Positions 35,559-46,095 are shown, numbered from the stretch's first letter. The stretch: DNA of 64,000 nt from Curvularia sp. ZM96 (GCA_022457065.1 JAJGBQ010000005.1:1364001-1428000); one strand, 5' to 3'. A program made the numbers and translations. The notes: generated from the letters alone by a model not told the origin.

Positions 35559-37405
35559 ACGTGGTTTATAAGTGGGCGGCCCACCCAAGTGAGCGGCCTA
35601 CGCCCTACTAATGTGTTAACGTCGACACTTTATTATAGACTTTTATTATAGTTAATAAACTATTATAATATACTAAATTAATTATTAGAATTACTACTAT
35701 TACTTACACTATCTATCTTAACTACGTAGGTGTGAGCGTTATATCTAGTCTGCTTATAACGCCTGTATTGCCTCTCTTCTCGCACCCTCTTTAACGCGCT
35801 CTTACTATTGCCACGACTACTACCCGCCTATTTAGCTAATACTTCTTATATCTTGCCTATAGTAAGAGTCTCTTCTATCTGTACGTATCGCCGCTTATAG
35901 CTCTTACGCTTATTTAATTCGTTAAGAGCCTCTTAAAGAGTAGTTATTTTCTCTATTAGAAGTACTATCTTATATACTATTTACTAAGCCCTTTTACTTA
36001 ACTACGCGATCTACTTAGTAAGTAAGTTAGTAGAAGACCTATAGCGCTTTCTCACGCTCTACTAAATAAGACTAATTTAAGCCTCGACTTCACGCGCGTT
36101 GCGTAGTATCTGCGTCTTCTAGGTAGGTGCCTGTCGCGGTAATTATTTTAGTATCTACACTACTATATTAAGCTTTAATAGTATAGCTTATAGATTATAT
36201 AGAACTAGTCTAGCGCCTCTAAAGCTAGCTTAGATATTATTCTTCGTAATAGACTACTTAAAAGTAGTCTTAAAGACTAGTAGGAAGGTCTTCTTACTAA
36301 TATAGTTAGTGCGGTTATGTGCTAAGACTAAAATAGCGTTACTATACTTGCGCTTTAATGGCGAGAAATAGGCGACGTTAAGGGGCTATAATAGGTGAGA
36401 CGAGTGCGTAGGTATATAGAGAAGAACTATATTCTTCTTCTTATAAAGATCTTAGAAATTAACGGAGTAGTGGCTTTTATAGCTATTAATAATAAGTAGT
36501 TAAAATCTATCTATAGTATACCTCTTTATATACCTATTAAAGTGCTCTAGCTATATAAGAGTAAGCTAATTATTTATCTAGCTATTAGAACTAACTTCGA
36601 GAACCTAGTTAGTAGGCAGGTCTTTAAACTAGACGTCGATAAGCACCTTGCCCGTAAAGATAACGAAGAGGGGTAGCTAGCGACCTAACGCGCCTATGCC
36701 TTAGATTATAGTAATCTACTATTAGTTGTCTAGCTATATCCGCTTCTTTTTACTATATTCTTCTAAGGCTATAATAACTAACTATAATAAAATCTTGCCT
36801 ATTATAAAGCTAGTTTTATTAAAGTTATAGATATTATCGTCTATAATACTCTACTTCTACTTTATTAACTTAACTAGATTAAACTAGCGTTAGATAGCCG
36901 CTAGATTCTTATAGGCGGCTTACTAGTAATTATAGGGATGACTCTAGCGCGTATAGAGCTTAGGAGTTCTCTTAATAAAGTTATTAACCTAGTTCTTGCT
37001 AATAGGGTTACCCTTCTACTTATGTAATAGTTTATTAGCTATTACTTAAACGTTAGCCTTTATAGACGTAAATTCTCGCGTAGACTTTTTAAGAATACGC
37101 TTAACTATAGCCTCCTCTTCTAGCTTATTTAGGCGCTTTAACTTTAGTTCGTAGTCGCGTTAAGAGCGTCTTCTAGCGCGTTAGTACGATAAAGTTCTTT
37201 AAGGTACGTTATAGATAGAGATAGCGCGTCTTTAGCTTTAAATATATTATAATTAGATATTAAAAAAAGCAAGCTAAAGATCTAATTTAGAATAGGTTAA
37301 TAAATATCGACGTTGTTAAGACATAACGCGTTGTAGTGTCGACGTTGACGCGCTGGTGGGGCATGGGCCGCTCACTTAGGTGGGCCGCCCACTTGTGAAC
37401 CACGT
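35559..37405 (-). mobile_element. Pogo/Fot1-like element 2, 1,847 bp, heavily RIP-mutated
   Basis: Same terminal repeats, orientation and exact length as element 1, with TA duplications at 35,557-35,558 and 37,406-37,407. The transposase on the minus strand is aligned base for base with element 1 but carries far more C-to-T and G-to-A changes and has no open frame. It is therefore older, or was exposed to more rounds of mutation. Confidence 0.9.
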
Positions 37406-37434
37406 TACTATATTTTAGAATATTCGTATCTAGA

Positions 37435-39712
37435 TGTTACGATCCCTGAAAACGCTGACACAAAGTGGACCCGTAAGCGGTTTGAAGGATCGCGACTACG
37501 CCGCAATCCTCCTAGGACCACGCCACACATCACGTGACTTAATCAGTAATCAGTAGCTCTTGGCGCTACTGAGCAACTAAGCACTCTGCAGGAATATGCA
37601 CGATACTTAGTTAATTAGTAGTTCTTAGCGGAACTAAGCAACTAAGTAACTTGCATTAAGTAGAAGTATATAGAATTAGGCATTAAGCCCTTATAGCTCG
37701 ATATGTTTAACTTAAGTTACGAGTAACGTAGTTTACAAGCGAGCGCCGCGTACAAGCGAGCGCCGCACCCCACCAACTTTGCGCACCTCTTTCATCTTAA
37801 TATACAATGGCTCAATATAGCGCTAGCTAGTTAGTCTTAAATAAATTAGATATTTAGCTTGCTATCTCCTCTATTAAATCTAGTTAAATACAGAGTAATC
37901 GTAGCGCTGCTGCTATCTACAACGTATCTGAACGAACGATCCGCCGCCAACGCGTTGGCAAGCCTACACGACGCGATTGCTAGCCTAACTTAAAGAAGCT
38001 TACTAAGCTAGAAGAGGAGGTGATAGTCGATCATATACTTGATCTAGATCTACGTGGATTTTCGCCTACCTTCGCAGCTGTGCGCGATATGGCTGATAAG
38101 CTGCTAGCTGCGCGCGACGCTGGCTAGGTCGGCGTCTACTAGCCGCGCAACTTTGTCAAGCGTATAGACAGTCTTACGACGCGTTTTAATCGAGCGTACG
38201 ATAGGCAGAGAGCCCTATGTGAAGATCTAGTCTTAATTAAGAGCTAGTTTGAGCTTGTAGAGTAGACAAAGGCCAAGTACGGTATCTGTAACGAGGACGT
38301 CTATAACTTTGACGAAGCTAGCTTTTTAATAGGCAAGATTACTACTTAGCTTGTCGTTATAGCGTTAGAGAGAAGAGGCTGGCTAAAAGCTATCTAGCTA
38401 GGTGGCCGCAAGTAGGTGACGCTAATCGCAGCGATTAATGTAGCTAGCTAGTCTATTCTACTGTTTCTAATCTTTACTAGTAAGTATTATCTATCTGCCT
38501 AGTACGAGGAGGTAGATATCCTACGCGACTAGGCGATCGCAGTTAGCGAAAACGGCTAAACGACTAATAAGCTAGGAGTTAAGTAGCTTAAGCACTTTAT
38601 TAAGCATATAGATAGCAAGATTGTTAGGGCACGCTAGCTACTTATTCTTGACGGCTATAAGAGCCACTAGTTACTTAAGTTCTAAGAGCTCTATAAGGAG
38701 AATAACATTTACACGCTCTATATGCCACCTCACTTATCTTACCTACTCTAGCCTCTCGACGTTAGCTGCTTCTCGCTATTAAAGCGCGCGTATAGCCATG
38801 AGGTAGAGAACCTAATACGCTATTAAATTAACTATATTACTAAGCTCGAGTTTCTACTAGCGTTTAAGGCAGCGTTTAATTAATCCTTCACACTAGCTAA
38901 TATCTACTTAGCTTTCTAAGGCGTAGGCCTTATTCCCCTCTAGCTAGACGCTATTCTTTTAAAGCTTGATGTACAGCTGCGTACGCCTAGTCCTCTAGCT
39001 ACTCTCGCAGAAGCTCTCTGGCAAGCCTGTACGCTAGGCAACGTACGAGAGCTTAAGGCTTAATTAACGCTAATAAGTAATCGCGTTTAACAGCATAAAA
39101 GCTTATTACTAGCGTTAATTATTACGGCGATTAACTAGCTTAAGAAGGGGGTAGAGATAATAATGCTCTTAGCTGAGCTAATGCGTAAGCGGATCGCTAG
39201 CCTTAAGAGAGCTAATAAGGCAGCGTTAAAGCGTAGAGAGCGTAAAAGAAAGCGGATATAGAAGTAAGGAGTGCTTATAAAGGGAGCTGGCGAGAATATT
39301 ATCGCTCAACGCGAGGCTGATAAGCAGATTACTCATGAAGAGCGTTAGGAAGGAGAACGATTAGGTGTTAGCTATTGGGCTCTAGCGCGCTGTAGTAGGT
39401 GCAAAGAGACCGGCCATAACTCGCGTACGTGTAAGAAAGATACTGTAGATAGTAATTAATCTCTTATATTAATATATATCTATTTTATTCTAATAGGGTG
39501 GAGCTATACGCTTAAAAAGGTGCGCAAAGTTGGTGGGGTGCGGCGCTCGCTTGTACGCGGCGCTCGCTTGTAAACTACGTTACAAGTATAATACAAGAGT
39601 TACTTATAAAGACACTGTTTATATTACCCTATTGCTTTATCCGCGAAAACTAACCTTAGAGTCTTGACACTAGAAGTCTTATATTACTTCTACTCAAGAT
39701 CCACTCTTAACA
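37435..39712 (+). repeat. LTR of the 25,608 family, split by pogo-like element 3
   Basis: The LTR pieces are 37,435-37,725 and 39,581-39,712, about 421 bases once the TA duplication is removed. It begins TGTTACGATCC and ends CTCTTAACA. The flanks do not form a 5-base target duplication (CTAGA versus ATTTC). They appear to correspond to non-adjacent parts of pol, so it marks a deletion or recombination junction rather than a simple solo LTR. Confidence 0.75.
37726..39580 (+). mobile_element. Pogo-like element 3, 1,855 bp, divergent family
   Basis: Terminal inverted repeats start ACGTAGTTTACAAGCGAGCG and hold two tandem copies of ACAAGCGAGCGCCGC. TA duplications are at 37,724-37,725 and 39,581-39,582. 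The plus strand encodes a broken transposase from ATG 37,807: a CENP-B-like DNA-binding region (IYNVSERTIRRQRVG), then YNFDEASF, LLILDGYKSH and PLDVSCFSLLKR of the DDE core. A clean CCHC knuckle, CSRCKETGHNSRTC, lies near 39,390-39,435. Many stops are TAG at former Gln or Trp codons. Its sequence is clearly different from elements 1, 2 and 4, so it is a separate family. Confidence 0.9.
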
Positions 39713-39803
39713 ATTTCTCGCCTAATCTTGTATTTTAAGTAAAGTAGAATCTATAAATTTAACGTAATTAGAAGTATAATTATTAAGAGAATAAATTTAT
39801 ATA

Positions 39804-41650
39804 ACGTGTTTCACAAGTGAGTTGGTCACCCAAGTGAGTTGGTCACGCCCCACTAGCGCGTCGACGTCGATACTACAACACGTCATATCTCAACAACGTA
39901 CTACTCAAACTTCCTATACTAAATTAGATCTTTAGCTTACTCTTTTTAATATTTAATCGTAACGCGTTTAAAGTTAAAGACTTATAGCTTCTATCTATAA
40001 CGTGTCTTAAAGTACTCTATCTAACTAACGCGCTAGAAAGCGCTCCCGACGCGACTGTAAACTAAAAGTAAAGCGCCTTAATAAGCTAGAAGAGGAGGCT
40101 ATAGTTAGGCGTATTCTTGAAGAGTCTACGCGAGGATTTGCGCCTATAAAGCTTGACGTTCGAGCAATAGCTAATAAACTATTATATAAGCGGGAGGGCA
40201 ACCCTGTTGGCAAGAACTAGGTTAATAATTTTATTAAGAGAACCTCTGAACTCCGTACGCGCTAGAGCTGTCCTTATAATTACTAGCGAGCTATCTGCGA
40301 AGATATAGTAGCTATCTAGCGCTAGTTTAATCTAATTAAGATAATAAAGTAGAAGTGGGGTATTATAGACGATAATATCTACAACTTTAACAAAACTAGC
40401 TTTATAATAAATAAGATTTTATTATAGTTAGTTATTATAGGCTTAGAGGGATATAGTAGAAAGAAGTAGATATAGCTAGGCAATCGTTAGTAGGTTACTA
40501 TAATCTAAGGCGTAGGTACGTTAGGTCGCTAGCTACCACTCTTCGTTGTCTTTGTAGGTAAGGTGCTTATCGACGTCTAGTTTAAAGACCTACCTACTAA
40601 CTAGGTTCTTAAAGTTAGCCCTAATAGCTAGACGAATAATTAGCTTGCTTTTATGTAGCTAGAGTACTTTAATATCTATATAAAGAGGTATACTATAGGT
40701 GGGTATCAACTACTTATTATTAACGGCTATAAGAGCCACTACTCTATCAAATTTTAAGATCTTTGTAAGAAGAAGAATATCGTTCTTCTCTATATGCCTG
40801 TATACTCGTCTTATCTATTGTAGCCTCTTAACGTCGCCTACTTCTCGCTGTTAAAGCGTAAGTATAGCGACGTAATCTTAGACTTAGTACGTAATCGCAC
40901 TAGCTATATTAGTAAGAAGACCTTCCTACTAGTCTTTAAGGCTGCTTTTAAGTAGTCTATTACGAAGGAGAATATCTAAGCTAGCTTTAGAGGCGCTAGT
41001 CTAGTCCTATATAACCTATAGGCCATGCTATTAAAGCTTAATATAGTAGTATAGACGCTAAAATAGTTACTGCGATAGGTAGTTATCTAGAAGGCGTAGA
41101 CACTACGTAACGCGCGCGAAGTCGAGGCTTAAAGTGCTCTTATTTAATAGAGAGTAAGAAATTGCCCTAGGTCTTCTATAAGTTCTCTTAATAAGAAGGT
41201 TGCGTAGTTAAGTAAAGGGGCTTAGTAAATAGTATATAAGATAACGCTTATAAGAGAGGAAGTAGCTACTCTTCAAGAGGCTCTAGATATAGTAAATAAG
41301 CGTAAGAGCCGTAAGCGGTAATATGTACGGATAGAAGAGACTCTTACTATAGACAAGATATAAGAAGTATTAGCTAAATAGGTAGGTAGTAGTCGTGGTA
41401 ATAGCGAGAGTGCGCCAAAGAGGGTGCGAGGAGAGCGGTAGTGCGGGCGTTACAAGTAGACTAGATATAACGCTCGTACCTGCGCGGTTAAGATAGATAG
41501 TGTAAGTGAAAGCGGCGATTCTAATAATTAATTTAGTATATTGTAATAGTTTATTAACTATAATAAATATCTGTGATAATGTGTTGAAGTTATCGCGCTG
41601 GTGGGGCGTGACCGACTTACTTGGGTGACCGACTCACTTGTGAAACACGT
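39804..41650 (+). mobile_element. Pogo/Fot1-like element 4, 1,847 bp, variant terminal repeats
   Basis: Terminal repeats start ACGTGTTTCACAAGTGAGTT and contain two copies of CAAGTGAGTTGGTCAC. TA duplications are at 39,802-39,803 and 41,651-41,652. The plus strand is colinear with the transposase of elements 1 and 2, including the FNKTSF-type first acidic motif region near 40,385, the GYKSHYSIKF region near 40,725 and a CGRYK-type knuckle relic near 41,440. It has many stops. It has the same length as elements 1 and 2 but is inserted in the opposite orientation, with a different terminal-repeat core. Confidence 0.9.
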
Positions 41651-41735
41651 TATAATAGCGAATAGGTTAAGAGGAATCTTTAGATTTAGATATAATAGTA
41701 AGAAGTCAGATCTTATAATCCAACTAAGAGAGGCT

Positions 41736-41960
41736 TCAATAGATTAGCTCTCTTAATAAGGTTTTATAACCTGTAAGAGGTGCACTCCTGTCTGTAGAGA
41801 GTGTATACAAGTCTAAAGAGGGCTCGATTTCTATGTCATCAGGATTGTAAGGTTTAGACAAGACTAGAATATGTAGCTTTAAGGTATCCGTGGTAGGATG
41901 GAAGAGTATACATGCGAAGGCTGCGTTACATAGAACGGGTTCGTAGAGGTTCCAGCTGCG
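41736..41960 (-). pseudogene. Protein-like open stretch at the right edge of the AT-rich block
   Basis: A 74-codon minus-strand frame without an ATG, bounded by TAA and TGA. It reads like real protein (NLYEPVLCNAAFACILFHP, SKPYNPDDIEIEPSLDLYTL, APLTGYKTLLREL). The sequence beyond the TGA continues with further stops into the AT-rich DNA. This may be the surviving end of a gene whose other part was mutated or replaced by the repeats. Family not recognised. Confidence 0.35.
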
Positions 41961-42385
41961 TTAACCGCCTCTTCAGCTGAAGACTTGGCAGGCATCTGCT
42001 GATTCGTACTTCTGGCATTCGTATCCACGAATCAGTAGCTTAAGAATTCATGGTTGAGTTGCAAGCAAGAAAAATAATTGCACCAACAACGGCGCGCAAC
42101 ATGGTTGAGGTGAACGTCAGTTCATGCACGCACTCTGGATCTCTACATGGCGTTGCGGGCCCCGTCGGACCCTGAAAAACCACCGAATTCGTGCCTCGGA
42201 ACAGCCTCGGGAAGTCGCGTCATCGTGTGTTCAACCTTATACATACACATTCGCTCGCACCACCGCATTTTTCAGCCAATATAGCCAATTGAAGTTTGAA
42301 ACTTCAGTTCATTTCACAGTCCTGGGCTAGAGGTTTGTTCGTGCATTTGTTTTATCACCATCGCAGACTGCGACGACTGCCCGCC

Positions 42386-43289
42386 ATGTCCAAGCTATCA
42401 TCATCGCTCAAGTCGCTCATCAATGCCGCACACTCACGACCAGGCCCCGTGCCTGCGCCCTCGGGAATCCAAGCCATCTATAGCAGGATAGAAAGAGAGG
42501 CCACAGAGCGCAAGCTCGGACGCCCATCATGGCTCAGCATATCCACGGCCGCAACCATGACGATGAACTCGCCCGAATCCATGATCGCTCTTTACCACAG
42601 CTCGAGCAAATCGCGCCCAGAAAATGAAAGCGTCGCAATCGCAGAATTTATGCGCGAAATAGGCCTTAAGTGCATAGGTTTCAATGGCGTAAGCAATCTG
42701 TCCATGCAAGGAAAACAAACATGCTAACACCACTCACAAGATCCCCCGCACAATCAATATGCTGAACGCCTTCCGTGCTTCTCTCCCTTCAAACGTTGTC
42801 TCATCGCTGAACACAAAGCCCACGCGCTTCCCCGAGCCCTCCAACATTGAGCAGATAAACAAACGCGGCCGCGCTCTCTGGGACGCAATCTACCGACCTC
42901 TAGAAACAAAACTTGAACACAAGCTCGGCGAAGCGCATCCAGATTTGCCCGTCTTCATCATAAACAGCGAGTACGGAGGCCTCTTTACTGATCCTCCGCG
43001 TAGCGAGGGAGCGACCGTTGGACGTATTACAACGAGCTTGGTTGCAATCACGTGTTTGAGAGCGCAGCAGGGTGTTGGTCCGCAGGTGCTGAGTCATGTT
43101 TTTGGGCTGAGGAAGGCGTGGGAAGATGGAACGTGGAAACAGGAGCCTGAGGCGGGCGAGGAGGAGGGAATCAAGTGGCTGGTCAGTGATGAGGGGTGCA
43201 CGTGGGTGTTGGAGAAGGTGGATGAGCTCGTGCAGGCGCTGGGAGGCGGACAGGGAAGCACCTTTGCGCCGGTAAAGGCTAAGCTATGA
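42386..43289 (+). CDS. AhpD-like (carboxymuconolactone decarboxylase fold) protein
   Basis: Exons 42,386-42,688 and 42,741-43,289 flank a 52-nt intron (GTAAGC donor, GCTAAC branch, CACAAG acceptor); 283 aa. The ATG at 42,386 has a strong CCGCC context; the in-frame ATG 90 bases earlier would add a poorly composed leader. The segment PSWLSISTAATMTMNSPES, then LMREIGLKCIGFNG spliced to IPRTINMLNAFRASLP, matches what I recall of the fungal AhpD-like family. The classical EXXCXXH redox motif of bacterial AhpD is not evident, so peroxidase activity should not be assumed. A second conserved block is INSEYGGLFTDPPR. It lies about 0.7 kb from the end of the AT-rich block and appears intact. Confidence 0.65.
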
Positions 43290-43574
43290 GGCAAAGATAT
43301 AGAGTGCGGTGGATTGGTATATACCCAGGTCTTTGTGTGTTGATATCTTAGGGAAATACGATTAAGCTTTGACATGCAAATCGAGCACTAGACTTCTATT
43401 CCCATCTATATCATTTACTTCGATGTGCTTTCGAGGCGATCAATTGATTGTCGCCTATGTTGTACCGGTGCATTATAAAATAGAACACCTGATAATATTG
43501 ACATGACAGAAGGAAAACGTCTAAGAACCGAATACTCGATAATCTGGGTATCGACTCGTAAATCTGTTCTCTAC

Positions 43575-44173
43575 TTATTTGCTTCCAGAGATCGTAGCAT
43601 CAAATGGCTCAGCAATAGACACTTGGCCCGCAGCCTTCGTATCCAGCGCAATGTTGGTGTTCAGCTTCTTCGTTTCTTCCGCGAGTTTAGTCGCCACATC
43701 TTGACCTTGCGCCTCTTGAGCCTGGAGCTTGATGACCGTAGCCATAAGCTTGAGAACTTTGTTCTTGATTTTACCGTTCTAATGGTTCCACATTAGTTAA
43801 CTGAGTAAACTTGGCGAATCTTGTTTTAGAAGGGGAAAGAACATACCTGGATCTGCGTAGCTTGATCACCAGAAGCGGCTTCTACGGCCGGATTGAAAGC
43901 TGATTTCTCAGCATCGTTGGCGACTTGGTTGACTTCATTCAAGAAGTTCAGGTCAGCCTCATCGATATTGCCTGGGTTCTGGAGATCAAGGGCGGAGAAG
44001 ACAGCGGTTGCTTCGGCCTTTGCATTTCCAGCTTTGCCACCAGAGATGGAGATGGCGTTGAATGTGGTGTCCTTGAGGACTGCTGCGCGAGCTGCGAGTG
44101 AGCGTTTGTCGGGTGTAGGCGCGGCGATGCTGAGGGCTCCGAGAGCAAGGAAGGCAAAAGTCTTCATATACAT
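43575..44173 (-). CDS. Small secreted protein, cysteine-poor
   Basis: Exons 44,173-43,847 and 43,778-43,575 flank a 68-nt intron (GTATGT donor, CTAAT branch, CATTAG acceptor); 176 aa. The start MYMKTFAFLALGALSIAAPTP is a clear signal peptide. It is followed by DKR, a Kex2-type dibasic site, so mature protein may begin near SLAARAAVL. The mature part is alpha-helical in character (NIDEADLNFLNEVNQVANDA; KVLKLMATVIKLQAQEAQG) and contains no Cys, unlike typical disulfide-rich effectors. A second in-frame ATG two codons later could also serve. It sits 2 kb from the repeat block and next to another secreted protein gene. Function unknown; a cell-surface or secreted role is inferred from the signal peptide only. 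Confidence 0.75.
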
Positions 44174-44986
44174 TTTGTAGGTTGTGAGTTAAAAAAGTTA
44201 TGTATAAGTGAAGTAGAGAAAAGGGTAGTTCTATCAGCACAGCTGAAGCTAACAGGTACAATAAACAAAAGGTTTGCAGCGTCAAGCTGGCAGATGTTTC
44301 AAAATAGGCACAAGAAAGAGGATGAGATGTGGGAATGGTCCAACGATAGTAAGAAACTTAAGACACCGGGTTGTGAGCGTGTTTTTGTAGGTATCGCCTA
44401 AGGACACAATGCAAACCCCTGAGTAAGATACCAAACCTCAGGTGCTTGTTAATGCCGCCAAATTCGGCCTTTGTGTCCGGCCTGAGCGCGTCTCCAAACA
44501 CCACCTCAGACGCGGCTCAAATTATCGGAACTTCTGCTTCAGATCGTGACAGCGCGTGGCGCGGACGGTGGTTCGCGAATTTTACCACGAAAGAAGTGAC
44601 TGTGGCTGGGTCCACAAAACGCCATATGTCGCCAATGGATGGAGCGAGCATTCCTGCATGGCCTGAAATGGGCGGCGTTCGTCCCCGTTGCAAGGCTGTG
44701 AAACTATTCAGATGTCAGAGCCTGTAACTATGCCGTGTTGCCATGCATAGGCTTGGCAAAAGCTTAGCTCGCCAGACGCACCTTGAATGGTTCGAGACAT
44801 TCTGGTTCCTGGATTGAGAGCCGTGGAGAAACTCTAGAACCACAAAGACGAGAATTCGCGTTTGACGTGGTTCATCTTTGTGGAGAAGAAGATACACGGG
44901 TGAGGCGTTGTCGCATGGTTTTGGCTGTTTATTGGATTACTTAATTACATCATAAGTCACATTACTAGGAATACTCAGTGCATTCC
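44174..44986. other. Intergenic, nothing recognised
   Basis: Holds the promoter side of the small secreted protein gene and the 3' flank of the SurE gene. Two short open frames show no recognisable features. Confidence 0.5.
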
Positions 44987-46095
44987 TCATGCTGCTCCGT
45001 CTCGTCCGGTCAACATTGCACCCCTCTTGCGCATGCGTTCCTCGACCATCCTCTTACTGTACCGCTTCGCATTGTCGCTGGAGCTGAACAGACTTTCCGC
45101 CTTCGCATAGACAGCATCTGTGTAACCAATGTCTGGAGCAGACCAGTCCATAGTGAAAGCACTCACACTGATGGCACCACCAGCCACAACCCATGTCTCA
45201 TCAGGAAGACTGGTGTCGCCATTGTACTGAGCGTTGATTCCAGCAGCCAAGGGATCCACGTTGTCCCAGTCGAACAAGCCAGTAGTCTCGTTGTACACGG
45301 CTACATCTGTGTTGGCATTGCCAGTAAGCCTGGTCTTGATAACAGGAGGCATGGTGCCATTGACCAGCTCGGGGATGTTGACATTGACTCCGTAGCCGAG
45401 AGGAAGCACCTTCTGGTCTTTGGGAGTGTTCTTGATGAATTCATTGACCACCTCGAAAGTAACCTTGGCTGCCATGGCAGCAGGATGCGAAGGGCCGGTG
45501 ACGTTGAAGTAAGGCACCGCCTTGTTGCTCGCGCTGGTCGCGATTCCGGGGATGGATCGCGAAATGGCAGCAAAGGTCGATCCTGCAGTACCACTCAAGG
45601 CCATAACGAAAGGACCGAGATTGGTGCCGTAGTTCGGTCCAGCAACGAACAAATCGGCCGTCTGCTTCCACTCGGGGTAGTAACGCGGAAGCACATAGTC
45701 GAGCGCTACGAAGGTACACGCCGCAGGTGTGCCGTCGTAATACCAGATGTTCTTGTCGGAGGGATCACGGCCGACTGATGGCGCGCCCGCTGGGACAATG
45801 TTGTACTGCGATGGCACAGTCAAATTTGCTGATTCTGACCAGACGACAGTCGTGCCTTTGCCGGACTGCTGCTGAGCAGGCGCAACGATGAGCACTATAC
45901 AGGAGTCAGTATTTACAGCGATGCCAGTGAAAGCGCAAACTCACCATCATGTCCTGCATCAACCAGCAGTTTATACAGCTCTCTCAGGTTCCCACTGCCA
46001 AATCCATCATCGTTGCCCATAAGAATCTTGAGTGCATCCGCGGACGACGCAAGACCAAGCGCCGCCGTCAGCGCCGTGCTAAGTTGGAACCGCAT
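44987..46095 (-). CDS. Secreted SurE-family phosphatase/5'-nucleotidase
   Basis: Exons 46,095-45,945 and 45,894-44,987 flank a 50-nt intron (GTGAGT...TATAG); 352 aa. The chain starts MRFQLSTALTAALGLASSADA, a signal peptide, then enters the SurE fold at once: KILMGNDDGFGSGN holds the metal-binding Asp-Asp pair of the NDDG motif. The splice restores the GHDVLIVAPAQQQSGKG segment typical of the family. SurE enzymes remove phosphate from nucleotides or act as acid phosphatases. The fungal secreted branch is less characterised, so substrate is open. The C-terminus is long and basic (KRYSKRMVEERMRKRG). The start is the ATG at 46,095 because the preceding in-frame triplets lack an ATG. Confidence 0.9.

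Larger units (their letters stand above)
22306..41700 (+). mobile_element. Degraded Ty3/gypsy host element, split by nested insertions
   Basis: An LTR at 22,306 is followed by gag and pol sequence that continues, in order, across later insertions: 22,728-23,089, 24,939-25,607, 32,626-34,415, 34,872-35,558 and 37,408-37,434. Each piece is colinear with the intact gypsy copy at 26,031-29,565, which is how the joins were recognised. After 37,434 the match breaks; the short pieces at 39,713-39,803 and 41,653-41,700 may be a later part of pol, so about 1.4 kb seems deleted. All frames are broken by TAG/TAA at former CAG/CAA/TGG positions. No 3' LTR belonging to this copy was found. Confidence 0.7.

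Noticed and set aside
22000..41700. Stop codons at Gln positions as a sign of a changed genetic code
   Set aside because: Standard-code genes lie on both sides, changes are C-to-T in CpA context, and the same sites vary among copies; RIP explains them.
22000..41700. AT-rich block as a centromere or foreign DNA island
   Set aside because: Nearly all of it is accounted for by recognisable LTR and pogo elements with target duplications; the composition follows from mutation, not origin. A centromeric role cannot be seen from sequence alone.
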